Shown: positions 49,576 through 59,949 of the stretch, piece by piece
Layout of the letters: every line of letters starts with the position of its first letter
Position numbering within the stretch: position 1 is the first letter of the stretch
Assembly (NCBI GenBank): GCA_029582155.1
Contig: CM055907.1
Coordinates: 28,722,432-28,786,431, forward strand
Direction: 5' to 3'
Source: Panopea generosa
Lineage: Eukaryota; Mollusca; Bivalvia; Adapedonta; Hiatellidae
Length of the DNA stretch: 64,000 nt
The notes under the pieces: model-generated
Seen by the model: the letters and a program-made list of their open reading frames with translations, nothing else
What the model was told of the DNA's origin: nothing
Databases searched by the model: none
Translations under genes and position numbers: made by a program

Positions 49576-51340
49576 ACAAGAGGGCCAAGATGGCCCTATA
49601 TCGCTCACCTGAGTGACCTTGAGACACCCAACTTAAGTACCGGTAGATTATATAATACATGTACATTCAAAATTCCAGAAAAAAAACAAGATTGGCGAGT
49701 AGTTAGAATTTTGATTAGTTTTGAAGATGTAACAGATGCGTAGAAGAGTTGTGTGATAACAATAGTATCCTTTTGCGGATATCTGGATATCAGATATCGA
49801 AAGAAAGTTTTCACTATATATCCATATAAAGAAAACCAGCCTCCCCTCCTGGCGTCTATGTTTTTAGATGAACCGCAATGGCTGGAACAAACTTGGTAGA
49901 GATTAAGCCATGGTAAATGTCATTGAAATGACATCGAAATCAGGTCAGTAGATTCTGAGAAGAAGGCTTTTGAAGTTTTTACTATAGCTGCCTATATAGT
50001 AAACTAGCACCTCACTGTGGCGGTCATGTTTTTTTAACAAATTACAATGGCTTGAACAAACTTGGTAGAGGGTCACCCAAGGAACATTTCTGAGAAATTG
50101 TTTTAAAATCGATCCGGTGATTTCTGACAAGAAGATTGTTAAGTTTTTAATGTAGCTTATATAGTAAACTAACCCCATCCCCTGACCGCCATTTTTTTTG
50201 ACGAATCACTACGATTTGAACAAACTTGTTGAAGGGTCCTCCAAGGAACATTTCTGTAACATTATTTTAAAATCGAGCCAGTAGTTTCTGACAAGAAGAT
50301 TTTTTAAGTTTTTCTCATTAAACTTGCCCTTCTCCCTGGCATCCATGTTTTTTGACAAATCAAGTTGGCTTGAACAAAATTGTAGAGGGTCACCCAAGAA
50401 CCATTTTTGTGAAGTTATATCAATTTGGCCCAGTGGTTTATGACAGATTTTTTAAGTTTTTACTATAGCTGAAATAGTTAACTAACCCCACCCCCTAGCC
50501 ACCATGTTTTTTTTGACAAATCACTACGGATTGAACAAACTTGGTGAAGGGTTTTCCAAGGAATATTTCTATGAAATTATTTTAAAATCGGGCCAGTAGT
50601 TTCTGACAAGAAGATTTTTTAAGTTTTTACTTATTAAACTTGCCCCACCCCCTGGCAGCCATGTTTGTTGATGAATCAAGATGGCTTTAACAAACTTGGT
50701 AGAGGGTCACCCAAGGAACATTTCTTTTAAGTTATATTAAAATTGGCCCGGTGGTTTCTGACAACAAGATTTTTTAAGTTTTTACTATAGCCAAAATAGT
50801 AAACTAACCCCACCGCCTAGCCACCATGTTTTTTTTAACAAATCACTACATTTTGAACAAACTTAGTGAAAGGTTTTCCAAGGAACATTTCTATGAAATT
50901 ATTTTAAAATCGAGCCAGTAGTTTCTGACAAGAAGATTTTTTAAGTTTTTACTTATTAAACTTGCCTCGCCCCTGGCAGCCATGTTTTTTGACGAATCAA
51001 GATGGCTTGAACAAACTTGGTAGAGGGTCACCCAAGGAACATTTCTGTGAAGTTATATCAAAACTGGCTCAGTGGTTTCTGACAAGATGATTTTTTAAGT
51101 TTTTACTAATTAATCTTGCCTCGCCCCCTGGCAGCAATGTTTTTGACAAATCAAGAAGGCTTGAACAAACTTGGTAAAGGGTCACCCAAGGAACATTTCT
51201 GTGAAGTGAAGTTATATCAAAATTAACCCAGTGGTTTCAGAGGAGAAGTTGTTAGAAGCTAAAAGTTAACGACAGACGACGGACACCAGGCGATCACAAA
51301 AGTTCACCTGTGAGCCTTCAGCTCAGATGAGCTAAAGAAA
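49576..51340 (+). mobile_element. modular element family M4, complete copy
   Basis: The head acaagagggccaagatggcc (gggcca/tggccc hairpin) and ctatatcgctcacctgagtg are followed by about ten diverged modules of 150-175 bp. The words gaacaaacttggtagagggt, caaggaacatttctg and tttctgacaagaagatt recur in them. The tail reads gacgacggacaccaggcgat, cacaaaagttcacctgtgag and gctcagatgagctaaa. No ORF; non-autonomous. Antisense to IFT81. Confidence 0.8.
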
Positions 51341-51599
51341 ACTAAGATAGAATTTTTGTTTTTGCCATTTTCAATGCATCTCAGGTTATACATGGTATAT
51401 TCAGTTTTATTGATAGAGGAAGACCTGAGCATGAATCTGAGTAGAACCACCAGCGTCCTCCTGCAAGTAACTGGAAAACTTTCTCACATAACGTTTCTGG
51501 AGTGGGCAGGACTAGAACATTAGTAATAATGACTGTTACATTGTTAAATAAGGTAGGATGACACCTTACATTACTTAAGGCTGTGATTGAGGAAAGGAT

Positions 51600-51890
51600 A
51601 TGAACAAGAGTTGTCAGAAGACCAACAAAGCTCTCCTCTGGGTGTCTAAGTCAAAAAGGGCCATAACTGTGCCAAAATGCAATCCAGAGTTATGGTTCTT
51701 ATTTCTGTGTGTTCCATTGATGATGGTAAACACACATGCAAAGTTTCATTCATATCCAATGAGTGGTTGCATAGATATCTGAAACTTGTACCCAAAAGTT
51801 TAACCTGGATACGCTGCCGACAACGATGACGCTGACAACGCCGGGGTCATGACAATAGCTCTCCATGGACTTCGTCCCGGCAAGCTAAAA
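51600..51890 (+). mobile_element. modular element family M1, single-module copy
   Basis: Head aacaagagttgtcagaagac, one module (gggccataactgtgccaaaa to gagtggttgcatagatat), and tail gccggggtcatgacaatagc, ctcc, ggcaagctaaaaat. Compare 58217-59290 with five modules. Confidence 0.8.
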
Positions 51891-52552
51891 ATAATATGAT
51901 TCTGGAGGAACTTGTAGGATCAGAATGGTGTGGAAATAAGTAAAGTAACTGCAGAATGCTGAAATGTCCAAAAATACATTGTATATCGTTTCATTTTAAT
52001 AGTGAAGTATTCTACAATTAAGCAACGCAGTAAAAATATTATGGTCCTTTACTAGTATGATTCACTTAATGATCAGCGTATATATCACACTAGAGAAAAT
52101 ATGTCACAATATATCATTTTCAATGCAATGAAAAACAATCCATTTTATGGGTTGTACCTTAATGTTTAATTAATAAGGCATAGAAGATGAGAGCAATTTA
52201 TTTTTCATCCCATTAAAATCCAATCTGCAGCCATGAATAACTCAAATTAATTTAGCACTTCAACACTGTCTTCATACATTCATAGGAATTGCAACGCAAA
52301 AGGAACAATTAGTTTTATTTATGTATACAACTTGTCAATTTATAAGGGAACAAAATTAAACAGCACTTGCACAAAGAGATAAAAAAATAAATGCTCTGAA
52401 TGAAGTGTTTCACTTTGATTTATAATTACATTTGTAAATACCTGAATGTATCCAATATATTATGTTCTATTAAAAGTCAATGTTCTTGTTTTTTTTCCCT
52501 TTACACAAATAGACAAATGTAACATATACAGGCATCAGCGTGTTATACAAAC

Positions 52553-53262
52553 TGGCTCTATGCGGTCAGACTGTCACCTGTAACAATGTAGTTAGACTGT
52601 CCACCTGTAACAATGTGGTCAGACTGCCACCTGTAACAATGTAGTTAGACTGTCCACCTGTAACAATGTGGTCAGACTGCCACCTGTAACAATGTAGTTA
52701 GACTGTCCACCTGTAACAATGTGGTCAGACTGCCACCTGTAACAATGTAGTTAGACTGTCCACCTGTAACAATGTGGTCAGACTGCCACCTGTAACAATG
52801 GGGTCAGACTGTCCACCTGTAACAATGTGGTCAGACTGTCACCTGTAACAATTGGGTCAGACTGTCCACCTGTAACAATGGGGTCAGACTGTCACCTGTA
52901 ACAATGGAGGCAGACTGTCCACCTGTAACAATGTGGTCAGACTGTCCACCTGTAACAATGGGGTCAGACTGTCACCTGTAACAATGGGGTCAGACTGCCA
53001 CCTGTAACAATGTGGTCAGACTGTCACCTGTAACAATGGAGTCAGACTGTCACCTGTAACAATGTGGTCAGACTGTCACCTGTAACAATGGGGTCAGACT
53101 GCCACCTGTAACAATGAGGTCAGACTGCAACCTGTAACAATGGGGTCAGACTGCAACCTGTAACAATGTGGTCAGACTGTCACCTGTAACAATGGGGTCA
53201 GACTGCCACCTGTAACAATGGGGTCAGACTGCCACCTGTAACAATGTGGTCAGACTGTCCAC
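52553..53262. repeat. 26/27-bp minisatellite (about 26 copies)
   Basis: Units are gtcagactgtccacctgtaa with caatgtg; the tgtcacc and tgccacc variants are 26 bp. The left part (52560-52800) alternates two types as a dimer of about 54 bp. Confidence 0.95.
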
Positions 53263-53584
53263 GTTTAACTGATATAATACTCAATATCAAGCTCTAAATC
53301 TTTTGAGTTTTGTGAACCGCTCTCAATACTCAAAGATTTTTTTATTTTTTTTTAAAAATTTGTGACAGATTTTTAATTTAGTTGTGCTCCAGTAAAAAGA
53401 AAAATTAACAATGGACAAAGTCAACAACAGTATTAACAATGTAACACATAACTGAAACATAAAATTTAATCAACCAACTATTTAAAACAAATTGAACACA
53501 AATATTTACATCAGCTTCAATCTGCGTGTGTATAAATATAACAATAAATCACACAACCAATAAAATCTCCATCAGCAATTAAAC

Positions 53585-53940
53585 ATATCTGCTTCTCCTG
53601 CTACATGGGATTACGCCTATATGGAATTACACCTATCTGCTTCTCCTGCTACATGGAATTACACCTATCTGCTTCTCCTGCTACATGGAATTACAACTAT
53701 CTGCTTCTCCTGCTACATGGAATTACACCTATATGGAATTACACCTATCTGCTTCTCCTGCTACATGGAATTACAACTATTTGCTTCTCCTGCAACATAG
53801 AATTACACCTATCTGCTTCCCCTGCTACATGGAATTACACCTATCTGCTTCTCCTGCTACATGGATATACACCTATCTGCTTCTCCTGCTACATGGAATT
53901 ACACCTATCTGCTTCTCCTGCTACATGGAATTACCTAATT
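53585..53940. repeat. 32-bp minisatellite (about 10 copies)
   Basis: Units run ctgcttctcctgctacatgg, aattacacctat. Two units are interrupted by a short extra tatggaattacacc. The open frames here are repeat artefacts. Confidence 0.95.
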
Positions 53941-54831
53941 CATGGTGAGCTCTTCAAACTTGAACAGTTTTCAACATTTAAAAGGACAATTCCAATTTTA
54001 CAGCTACACTTATCATATTTATAACATTGATTATATGTATGTATATTTTCATGACATTTACATGTATCACTGTAATGTTATTATTATACAGTCACCTGTA
54101 CAATATGGATTTTTATTATATATCTAGTTCTGTCAATCCAGTCAAACTCGGCATTTGTACCATGTGACCATACAATGATAATGTACTTGCATAACGGTAA
54201 AGTTATAATTATACAGTCGCCTGTACAATATTAACTTTTTATTATATATCTTGTTCTGTCTATCCAATCAGCACTCTGCATTTGTACCATGTGACCATAC
54301 AATATATTCTTTCTTATTGGTATTGGGTACCGAATAAATATCTATATTATACAAAAAACAAACCCAAATAAACAATGATAAAGACTGTTGAGTTATAAAA
54401 TGAGCTGCATGTAAATCAATATCATATATTCTATTCAGTTATATGTTAGGAAGGGACCTCCTATTAAATCTTTTATCTCTATTCTTCAATATATCAAAAA
54501 AGTATTTTATCTTGACAAATAAAATACCATATTAAGACAAAGTACCTTACCAAAAATTTTTTTTTTAAATACATAATGTCTATATTTTATCAAAAGCCTC
54601 TGAAAATGTTATTAATGGAAATAGAGTTGGATTAGAAATGTCATAAACATGATGCCATTACAACATCTTTACTGCTTGATTAATTCACCCATTTCTTTTC
54701 ATTACAACAATCCGGTTTTACAATGCAAAGAGTTTTATCTCTTTTGAAAATATATTTTTAGTACTTATAAAACTTCAAAGTATATGACAATTTTTATATT
54801 ATCAAATAAATTATTCAAGTTAAGAACAAAC

Positions 54832-55050
54832 CTGTGTTCGCTGTCTAAGGGGACGTAACTCCTTGATAATTGGGGCCAAATCTCCCTTTTTCTCTGCAAT
54901 TTTCTGAGTGAGAATCTTCACCATATCTGATATTTCCTCAAGTGTCTGACCTTTCTGATGATCGAGCGTACTCTTCATGGTGGACACCTTCTCCAGGTTA
55001 TCTTGAGTCTGCCGGTACCCTGCTACGCCCTGCTTTGACTCAAGGGCAGA
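54832..55050 (-). CDS. IFT81: IFT81, internal exon
   Basis: 73 whole codons, phase 0 at both ends. Acceptor tgtattacag|TCTGCC; donor ACACAG|GTTTGT. Reads SALESKQGVAGYRQTQDNLE, KVSTMKSTLDHQKGQTLEE, ISDMVKILTQKIAEKKGDLA and PIIKELRPLRQRTQ. The KELR.LRQ end followed by ELT (next exon) is the expected IFT81 order. Confidence 0.95.
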
Positions 55051-55182
55051 CTGTAATACAGGCAAATCAAAGTAAATTAACTGCAGAAGATAAAAGAACA
55101 CTCAAAACATAAATACCCGACTGAAGAATCAGGATAATTGAGTGAGGGAGGCGGGGCGTATATTTCCTGCCCATCAACCTCA

Positions 55183-55355
55183 ACCACCTCCTGGATCCAC
55201 TAGTGAACCACCCCCTGGATCCACTAGTGAACCACCCCCTGGATCCACTAGTGAACCACCCCCTGGATCCACTAGTGAACCACCCCCTGGATCCACTAGT
55301 GAACCACCCCCTGGATCCACTAGTGAGCCACCCCCTGGATCCATTAGTGATGCGA
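55183..55355. repeat. 24-bp minisatellite (7 copies)
   Basis: Unit ctggatccactagtgaacca with cccc. As 24 is a multiple of 3, both strands stay open (GSTSEPPP-type and VDPGGGSL-type). It lies in an intron and is not coding for IFT81. Confidence 0.95.
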
Positions 55356-55586
55356 AGTTGTGTGAGAGAGAATGGACAAAATTTGCATTACATGGATTCA
55401 ACATTAACTATTTTGTTTCGGCTCTATTGTGGAGTAAGCTTTGAGCTTATAAATCGTTCTTGATTCTGTTTTCTGGTTAAAAGTATTACTGTATAACGGT
55501 GACCTGATTGTCCAAAAACATTCGCACAAGTCTATTTATCATAAGAAATAATATTTTTGTCAATTTCTCTTATATTGATTTAGTAA

Positions 55587-55950
55587 ACAAGGCCCTGTCG
55601 AGGCCCCACCACCAGGGCCTAACCATGTGACCCAGGGACATGCAATTTACAATTTTATACATCCATAATCATGCTCACCATGTTTCCTAGTGCTTCCTAT
55701 AAGAAGATTTTTTAAAGTTTACCTTGAATTTGACAGTTTTGGCCCAGCCCCAAAGGCCCAAGCATGGTGTTCACAATTTTTATTCGCCCTTAGGTACCAA
55801 AGCTGCATACATCATTTCATTATGACTGAGCTTACAGTTTTTGATAATATGTCGAAAATGTCAATTGTTTACGGACGAACGCACAATGACAGACAAAAGG
55901 CAATCGCAAAAGGTCCCTTGGGACAAAGTCTCAAGTGACCTAAAAATACA
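55587..55950 (+). mobile_element. hairpin-headed element family M5, short copy
   Basis: Head acaaggccctgtcgaggccc with a cagggcc partner at 55612-55618. Tail gacagacaaaaggcaatcgc, aaaaggtccc, ctcaagtgacctaaaaat. The same head and tail plan as families M1 and M4, but different sequence and no clear internal modules. Confidence 0.6.
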
Positions 55951-55979
55951 ATTTACCATGAAATTGTACATTAACTTAC

Positions 55980-56129
55980 TAGTTGTTGGTTGATATTTTC
56001 ATCTCTCTGCCTCAGAATTTCCTCTGTTCGTGACAACACACCAAGTTCCGCTCTCAGTTCGGCAATTTCTTGACGCTTCTTCTTGTAGATGGTACTCTTA
56101 CTCCTCAGCTTATTCACATATCGCTTAAA
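55980..56129 (-). CDS. IFT81: IFT81, internal exon
   Basis: 50 whole codons, phase 0. Acceptor gctacag|TTTAAG; donor CAACTA|GTAAGT. Starts [20 protein letters not shown], one of the best conserved IFT81 stretches, then [20 protein letters not shown] and [10 protein letters not shown]. Highly charged coiled coil. Confidence 0.96.
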
Positions 56130-57332
56130 CTGTAGCAAACAAAGTATAATTATATCATGTGCATGCACTTCATATATATATATGTATATGGTCGACACCA
56201 AATTTATTGGTTTGGCAGAGACCTTGATATTGTGTCTATGGTTTGCATTGTAGCTAGACGCACACCCCATAGTCTGGTCTGTACATTTATGTCTTGTTTA
56301 TTCACAAATAATTATCTCCATATATATATATATATATATATATATGGTCAGACATATTTCTAGTTTGCATTGTTTGTTTTGGTGCCAAATGAAGTCTCAT
56401 ACATGAAAGAGAGCAACCTAAACAATATACATGTACAATTCAATTTGAATGCAAAATGACTTTACTGCAATGACCTTTCAACATCACATATGTGCGCTAT
56501 GACTGGGGGAAACCCTGATATTAACTGAGGTTAACCCACATAGTATAAAATAGTTTCAGAGAACGTGATACTATTGACTGCAGTCATGGCACATTTGCAT
56601 AAGTATTTATGAGGTGTGTCCATTAAGTTTGTGGACACTTTTAATTTTGTCGTGCGCAAATTTGTATGTCAAATTCAATTTGACCAATAGTAGCACAGAA
56701 TATTTTCTGACGGAAAGAAAATTTTAGAAGAGAACAAAGACAAAGACGAGTCAGGTTTGCCAATAACAATGTACTCATAGCTCGTGTCACACAGGTTGTC
56801 AGAGGGTCTAAAGCTCATTTGTATGCATCAATTTTCATAACATCATTTTAAAGGCACCAGAAATACTTGCACAAGAAAGGACATTACTGTGAAATTTCAT
56901 AACATTGTCATGTTAGTTTTTGTAACCCAAAACTGAAAGGCATTTGTGCAGTGTCAGAATGATATTAAACGTCATGACGTGTGTATCAACTTAATAAATT
57001 ACATTTTTAATGGTATGAAATTTATCAACATGGCTGTATAAGTGTTTAGTTCTTGATCGTAACGGTTGTACATGAAACTTTATGGCCACACCTAGGACAT
57101 TTACTGTTGATAGCATTATGCAAAATGGTACATGTACAAGTGAAAACAAATGTTTGGTTTCATTAGATTGGCATATTTCGTTCTAATTTCACAGTATTTA
57201 TAGTTTAGTGAAACTCTTGTTTTTGTTAGAATATTGAATATCTGCTACAAATAATAACAATTATCCTTAACCCGAGTTCCTGGAAACCATATCTTTATAC
57301 TCATCACAAAAGATGTTTTAAGTTATACGCAC
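56130..57332 (-). other. IFT81 intron
   Basis: 1,203 bp. Contains a (TA)n tract at about 56320-56345 and a probable MITE (56612-57093). Confidence 0.85.
56612..57093. mobile_element. probable mariner-type MITE
   Basis: aggtgtgtccattaagttt at 56612-56630 is matched by the complement of aaactttatggccacacct at 57075-57093 (17 of 19). The end sequence resembles mariner termini. No transposase inside (482 bp). Confidence 0.45.
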
Positions 57333-57482
57333 CTCTTCCCCTTTCAACACCTCTCCACCTCCTGAGGCTTGTTTAGCCAGATCACGTTTCTCATCTACAT
57401 CATGCATGAATCGCGAGTACTCGTCACGGGCTTCTCTTAGTGATTCAGCAGCATTTTCCTTCTTGTGGGCAATAATGGCAGC
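57333..57482 (-). CDS. IFT81: IFT81, internal exon
   Basis: 50 whole codons, phase 0. Acceptor cctgcag|GCTGCC; donor GAAGAG|GTGCGT. Reads AAIIAHKKENAAESLREARD, EYSRFMHDVDEKRDLAKQAS and GGGEVLKGEE. The EVLKG(D/E)E end leading into [12 protein letters not shown] is diagnostic for IFT81. Confidence 0.95.
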
Positions 57483-58022
57483 CTGCAGGAAGATGAGCCA
57501 GTTATGTAGTTATATGTATATACCTTCATCAATATTTGATATATATTTTATATCAATCACTTTCAATTGTCAAGAAATAGTTAAAAATCAATTCACAGCA
57601 ACCAAATCAGATCAAATCTATCATCTGATGGAGTAACCATATAATAAACCGTAAAGTAAATTACTTCCCTTACCTACCAATCAAAAAAGCTGTCTATTCA
57701 GTCTTTTTTACAGATTTTGGACACATTTTTTGTCACTTCACCACAGCAATTACATGTAGCATTGAGAATATTTTTATGTGATATTCAGTCTCTAGGTTGT
57801 CCAGTTGTCAGAGATTACCCAGTATGTAATGACACATGTTGTGTAATAACTAATTTTTGCCCATCACATATCAATTTTGTTCCTTGCACACTGGTGGAAG
57901 AGCTTAAAAAATCTCAACCTTTGAATGCTGGAAAATAATGTGAGCAGGGATTTAATGTTTTTGTATTTAGGGGTTTGCTGACTTGTATTCCCTTCTGAAT
58001 CTCTGTTTGAAGATTATCTAAC
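57483..58022 (-). other. IFT81 intron
   Basis: 540 bp with no recognised element. Confidence 0.85.
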
Positions 58023-58118
58023 CTGTTGCCTGAACAGTGAGAGTTTGTCATCCATCGGTTCCCCGCTTCTCATCCTCTTCTCTACAAGCTGATTGATCTC
58101 AGAGTTCAAAAGTTGGAT
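58023..58118 (-). CDS. IFT81: IFT81, internal exon (32 codons)
   Basis: Small phase-0 exon: acceptor ttcttacag|ATCCAA, donor CAACAG|GTTAGA. Reads IQLLNSEINQLVEKRMRSGE and PMDDKLSLFRQQ, matching the EINQLIEKK and KLSL(Y/F)RQQ blocks of IFT81. Confidence 0.95.
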
Positions 58119-59471
58119 CTGTAAGAAATGAAATTTATAATTATTGTATAGTTGCAAAATGCATGTAACCCATGGCAAACTCAGGTTTGAAGAAGACAAA
58201 TTGTTATTGAAAATATCTAACAAGAGTTGTCAGAAGACAACAAAGCTCGCCGATGGGATAAAACTCACCACCAATGCAAAGATTGAAATTGGAGGCAAAC
58301 ACCAAAACTTAAATGCATCTAAACGCAAAAGTTTAACCTGAGTGTCTACAGACTAAAAATTAAGTCTCAAAGGGCCATAACTCTGCCAAAATGCAATCCA
58401 GAGTTATGGTTCTTGTCTCTGTGTGTTTCAATGATGATGGTGAGCACACATGCGAAGTTTAATTCATATCCAATGAGTGGTTGCATAGATATCTTACGTG
58501 ATAAAAAAAATTTAACTTAAAAAAAAGTAAAAAAAGGGCCATAACTGTGCCAAAATGCAACCCAGAGTTATGTTTTTTGTCTCTGTGTGTTTCAATGATG
58601 ATTGTGAACACACATGCAAAGTTTCATTTATATCCAATGAGTGGTTGCATAGATATCTTACCTGATAAAAAACTTTAACCTGAAAAAATAAGTCGACAAA
58701 GGGCCATAACTGTGCCAAAATGCAACCCAGAGTGATGGTTCTTGTCTGTGTTAGTTCCATTGATGATGGTGAACACACATATGAAGGTTCATTCACATCC
58801 AATGAGTGGTTGCATAGATATCTTAAACTTAAACGCAACTAAACTCAAAGTTTAACCTGGGTGTCTAAGTCCAAAAAGGGCCATAACTGTGCCAAAAAGC
58901 AACCCAAAGTTATGGTTCTTGTCTCTGTGTGTTCCATTGATGATGGTAAACACACATGTGAAGTTTCATTCACATCCAATGAGTGGTTGCATAGATATCT
59001 TAAACTTAAATGCAACTAAACTCAAAGTTTAACCTGGGTGTCTAAGTCCAAAAAGGGCCATAACTATGCCAAAATGCAATCCAGAGTAATGGTTCTTATC
59101 TCTGTGTGTTCCATTGATGATGGTAAACACACATGCAAAGTTTCATTGACATCCAATGAGTGGTTGCATAGATAACTTAAAATCAAACGCAAAAGTTTAA
59201 CCTGGGTGTCTACAGACAACGCCGACGACGATGACGATGCCGGGGTCATGACAATAGCTCTCCTTGGACTTCGTCCCTGCGAGCTAAAAATACCTTGTCT
59301 GAAATAAATACTATACATCTAAGACAAATGATAGAAACATTCATAAAAATATAGAAAATAATAAATAATAATTTAAAAAGATTAAAGACTTTAGAAAACC
59401 AAATATACAAGTACATGTGAGAACTACTCGTCCCAGTATTTTACTTTGTCTACAACAATGTGACTACTTAC
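58119..59471 (-). other. IFT81 intron
   Basis: 1,353 bp, mostly filled by the five-module element at 58217-59290. Confidence 0.85.
58217..59290 (+). mobile_element. modular element family M1, five-module copy
   Basis: Head aacaagagttgtcagaagac, in which gttgtc pairs with gacaac. Modules start with gggccataact at 58372, 58536, 58701, 58878 and 59055, so periods are 164, 165, 177 and 177. Tail acgccgacgacgatgacgat, gccggggtcatgacaatagc, gagctaaaaat. No ORF; antisense to IFT81. Confidence 0.85.
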
Positions 59472-59635
59472 CTTATTATGTAATTCCTCCAAGTCAGCCT
59501 GACCCATGGCAGGTTCAGCTACCACTCTCTGCAAGTCTGTAACAGTTTTCTTACGTGACTCTAGATCCTTGGGCAGCCTCTCCTTCACAATGTAGCTGTT
59601 GGCTCTCGTCTCTTCCTCCAGTCGTTGCAGCAGAC
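59472..59635 (-). CDS. IFT81: IFT81, first exon visible in the window
   Basis: 54 codons preceded by two bases (GT) of a split codon, so the upstream exon ends in phase 1. Acceptor ttatag|GTCTG; donor AATAAG|GTAAGT. Reads LLQRLEEETRANSYIVKERL, PKDLESRKKTVTDLQRVVAE and PAMGQADLEELHNK, matching the mid-protein IFT81 segment with EPAMGQ.DL.EL. With the six later exons the window holds 424 C-terminal residues of a protein usually about 676 long. The N-terminal calponin-homology-like tubulin-binding domain is not in the window. Confidence 0.95.
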
Positions 59636-59890
59636 CTATAATAGAGGGCTGTGGTCAGTAATGCTAAACAGCAAATATGTTTGCTTCTTGATACCCTTAG
59701 TTTATCTTGTAATATTTGCTAAATAAAGCCAGTGTTGCTGTTACTGGGGTATTTTGCCAAACGAAAGCACAATTCCTGCAAGAATAATCAGATAGATGAC
59801 ATCATGACGTTGTGACATATGCATAACAAGTTTTTCATGGGAGACGTTTTTATTACAAAATATATAATTTCAAATTTACTTTCTATTTGA
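59636..59890 (-). other. IFT81 intron, start of upstream part
   Basis: No exon or repeat recognised before the LINE begins. Confidence 0.5.
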
Positions 59891-59949
59891 TATACTTAAA
59901 AATAGCATAATAACATTTGACTTAAAAATCCGCTTATGTGGATATAAGT

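Larger units (their letters stand above)
49307..54831 (-). other. IFT81 intron, repeat-rich
   Basis: 5,525 bp. Contains a full modular element (49576-51340), a SINE-like fragment (51395-51520), a one-module element (51600-51890) and two minisatellites (52553-53262, 53585-53940). The stretches 51900-52550 and 53945-54831 show nothing recognisable. Confidence 0.85.
55051..55979 (-). other. IFT81 intron
   Basis: 929 bp, holding a 24-bp minisatellite and a short hairpin-headed element, listed separately. Confidence 0.85.

Noticed and set aside
53605..54024. 139-residue plus-strand protein (LLLLHGITPI repeats)
   Set aside because: The 32-bp minisatellite in an IFT81 intron explains it.
55183..55355. 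Vector polylinker contamination (ggatcc next to actagt repeated)
   Set aside because: The BamHI/SpeI-like words recur in seven 24-bp units with other bases unlike a polylinker, and lie in a normal intron with intact flanking exons.
58512..59318. Minus-strand open frames containing YLCNHSLDVNET repeats
   Set aside because: They translate the modules of the M1 element; no start or splice evidence.
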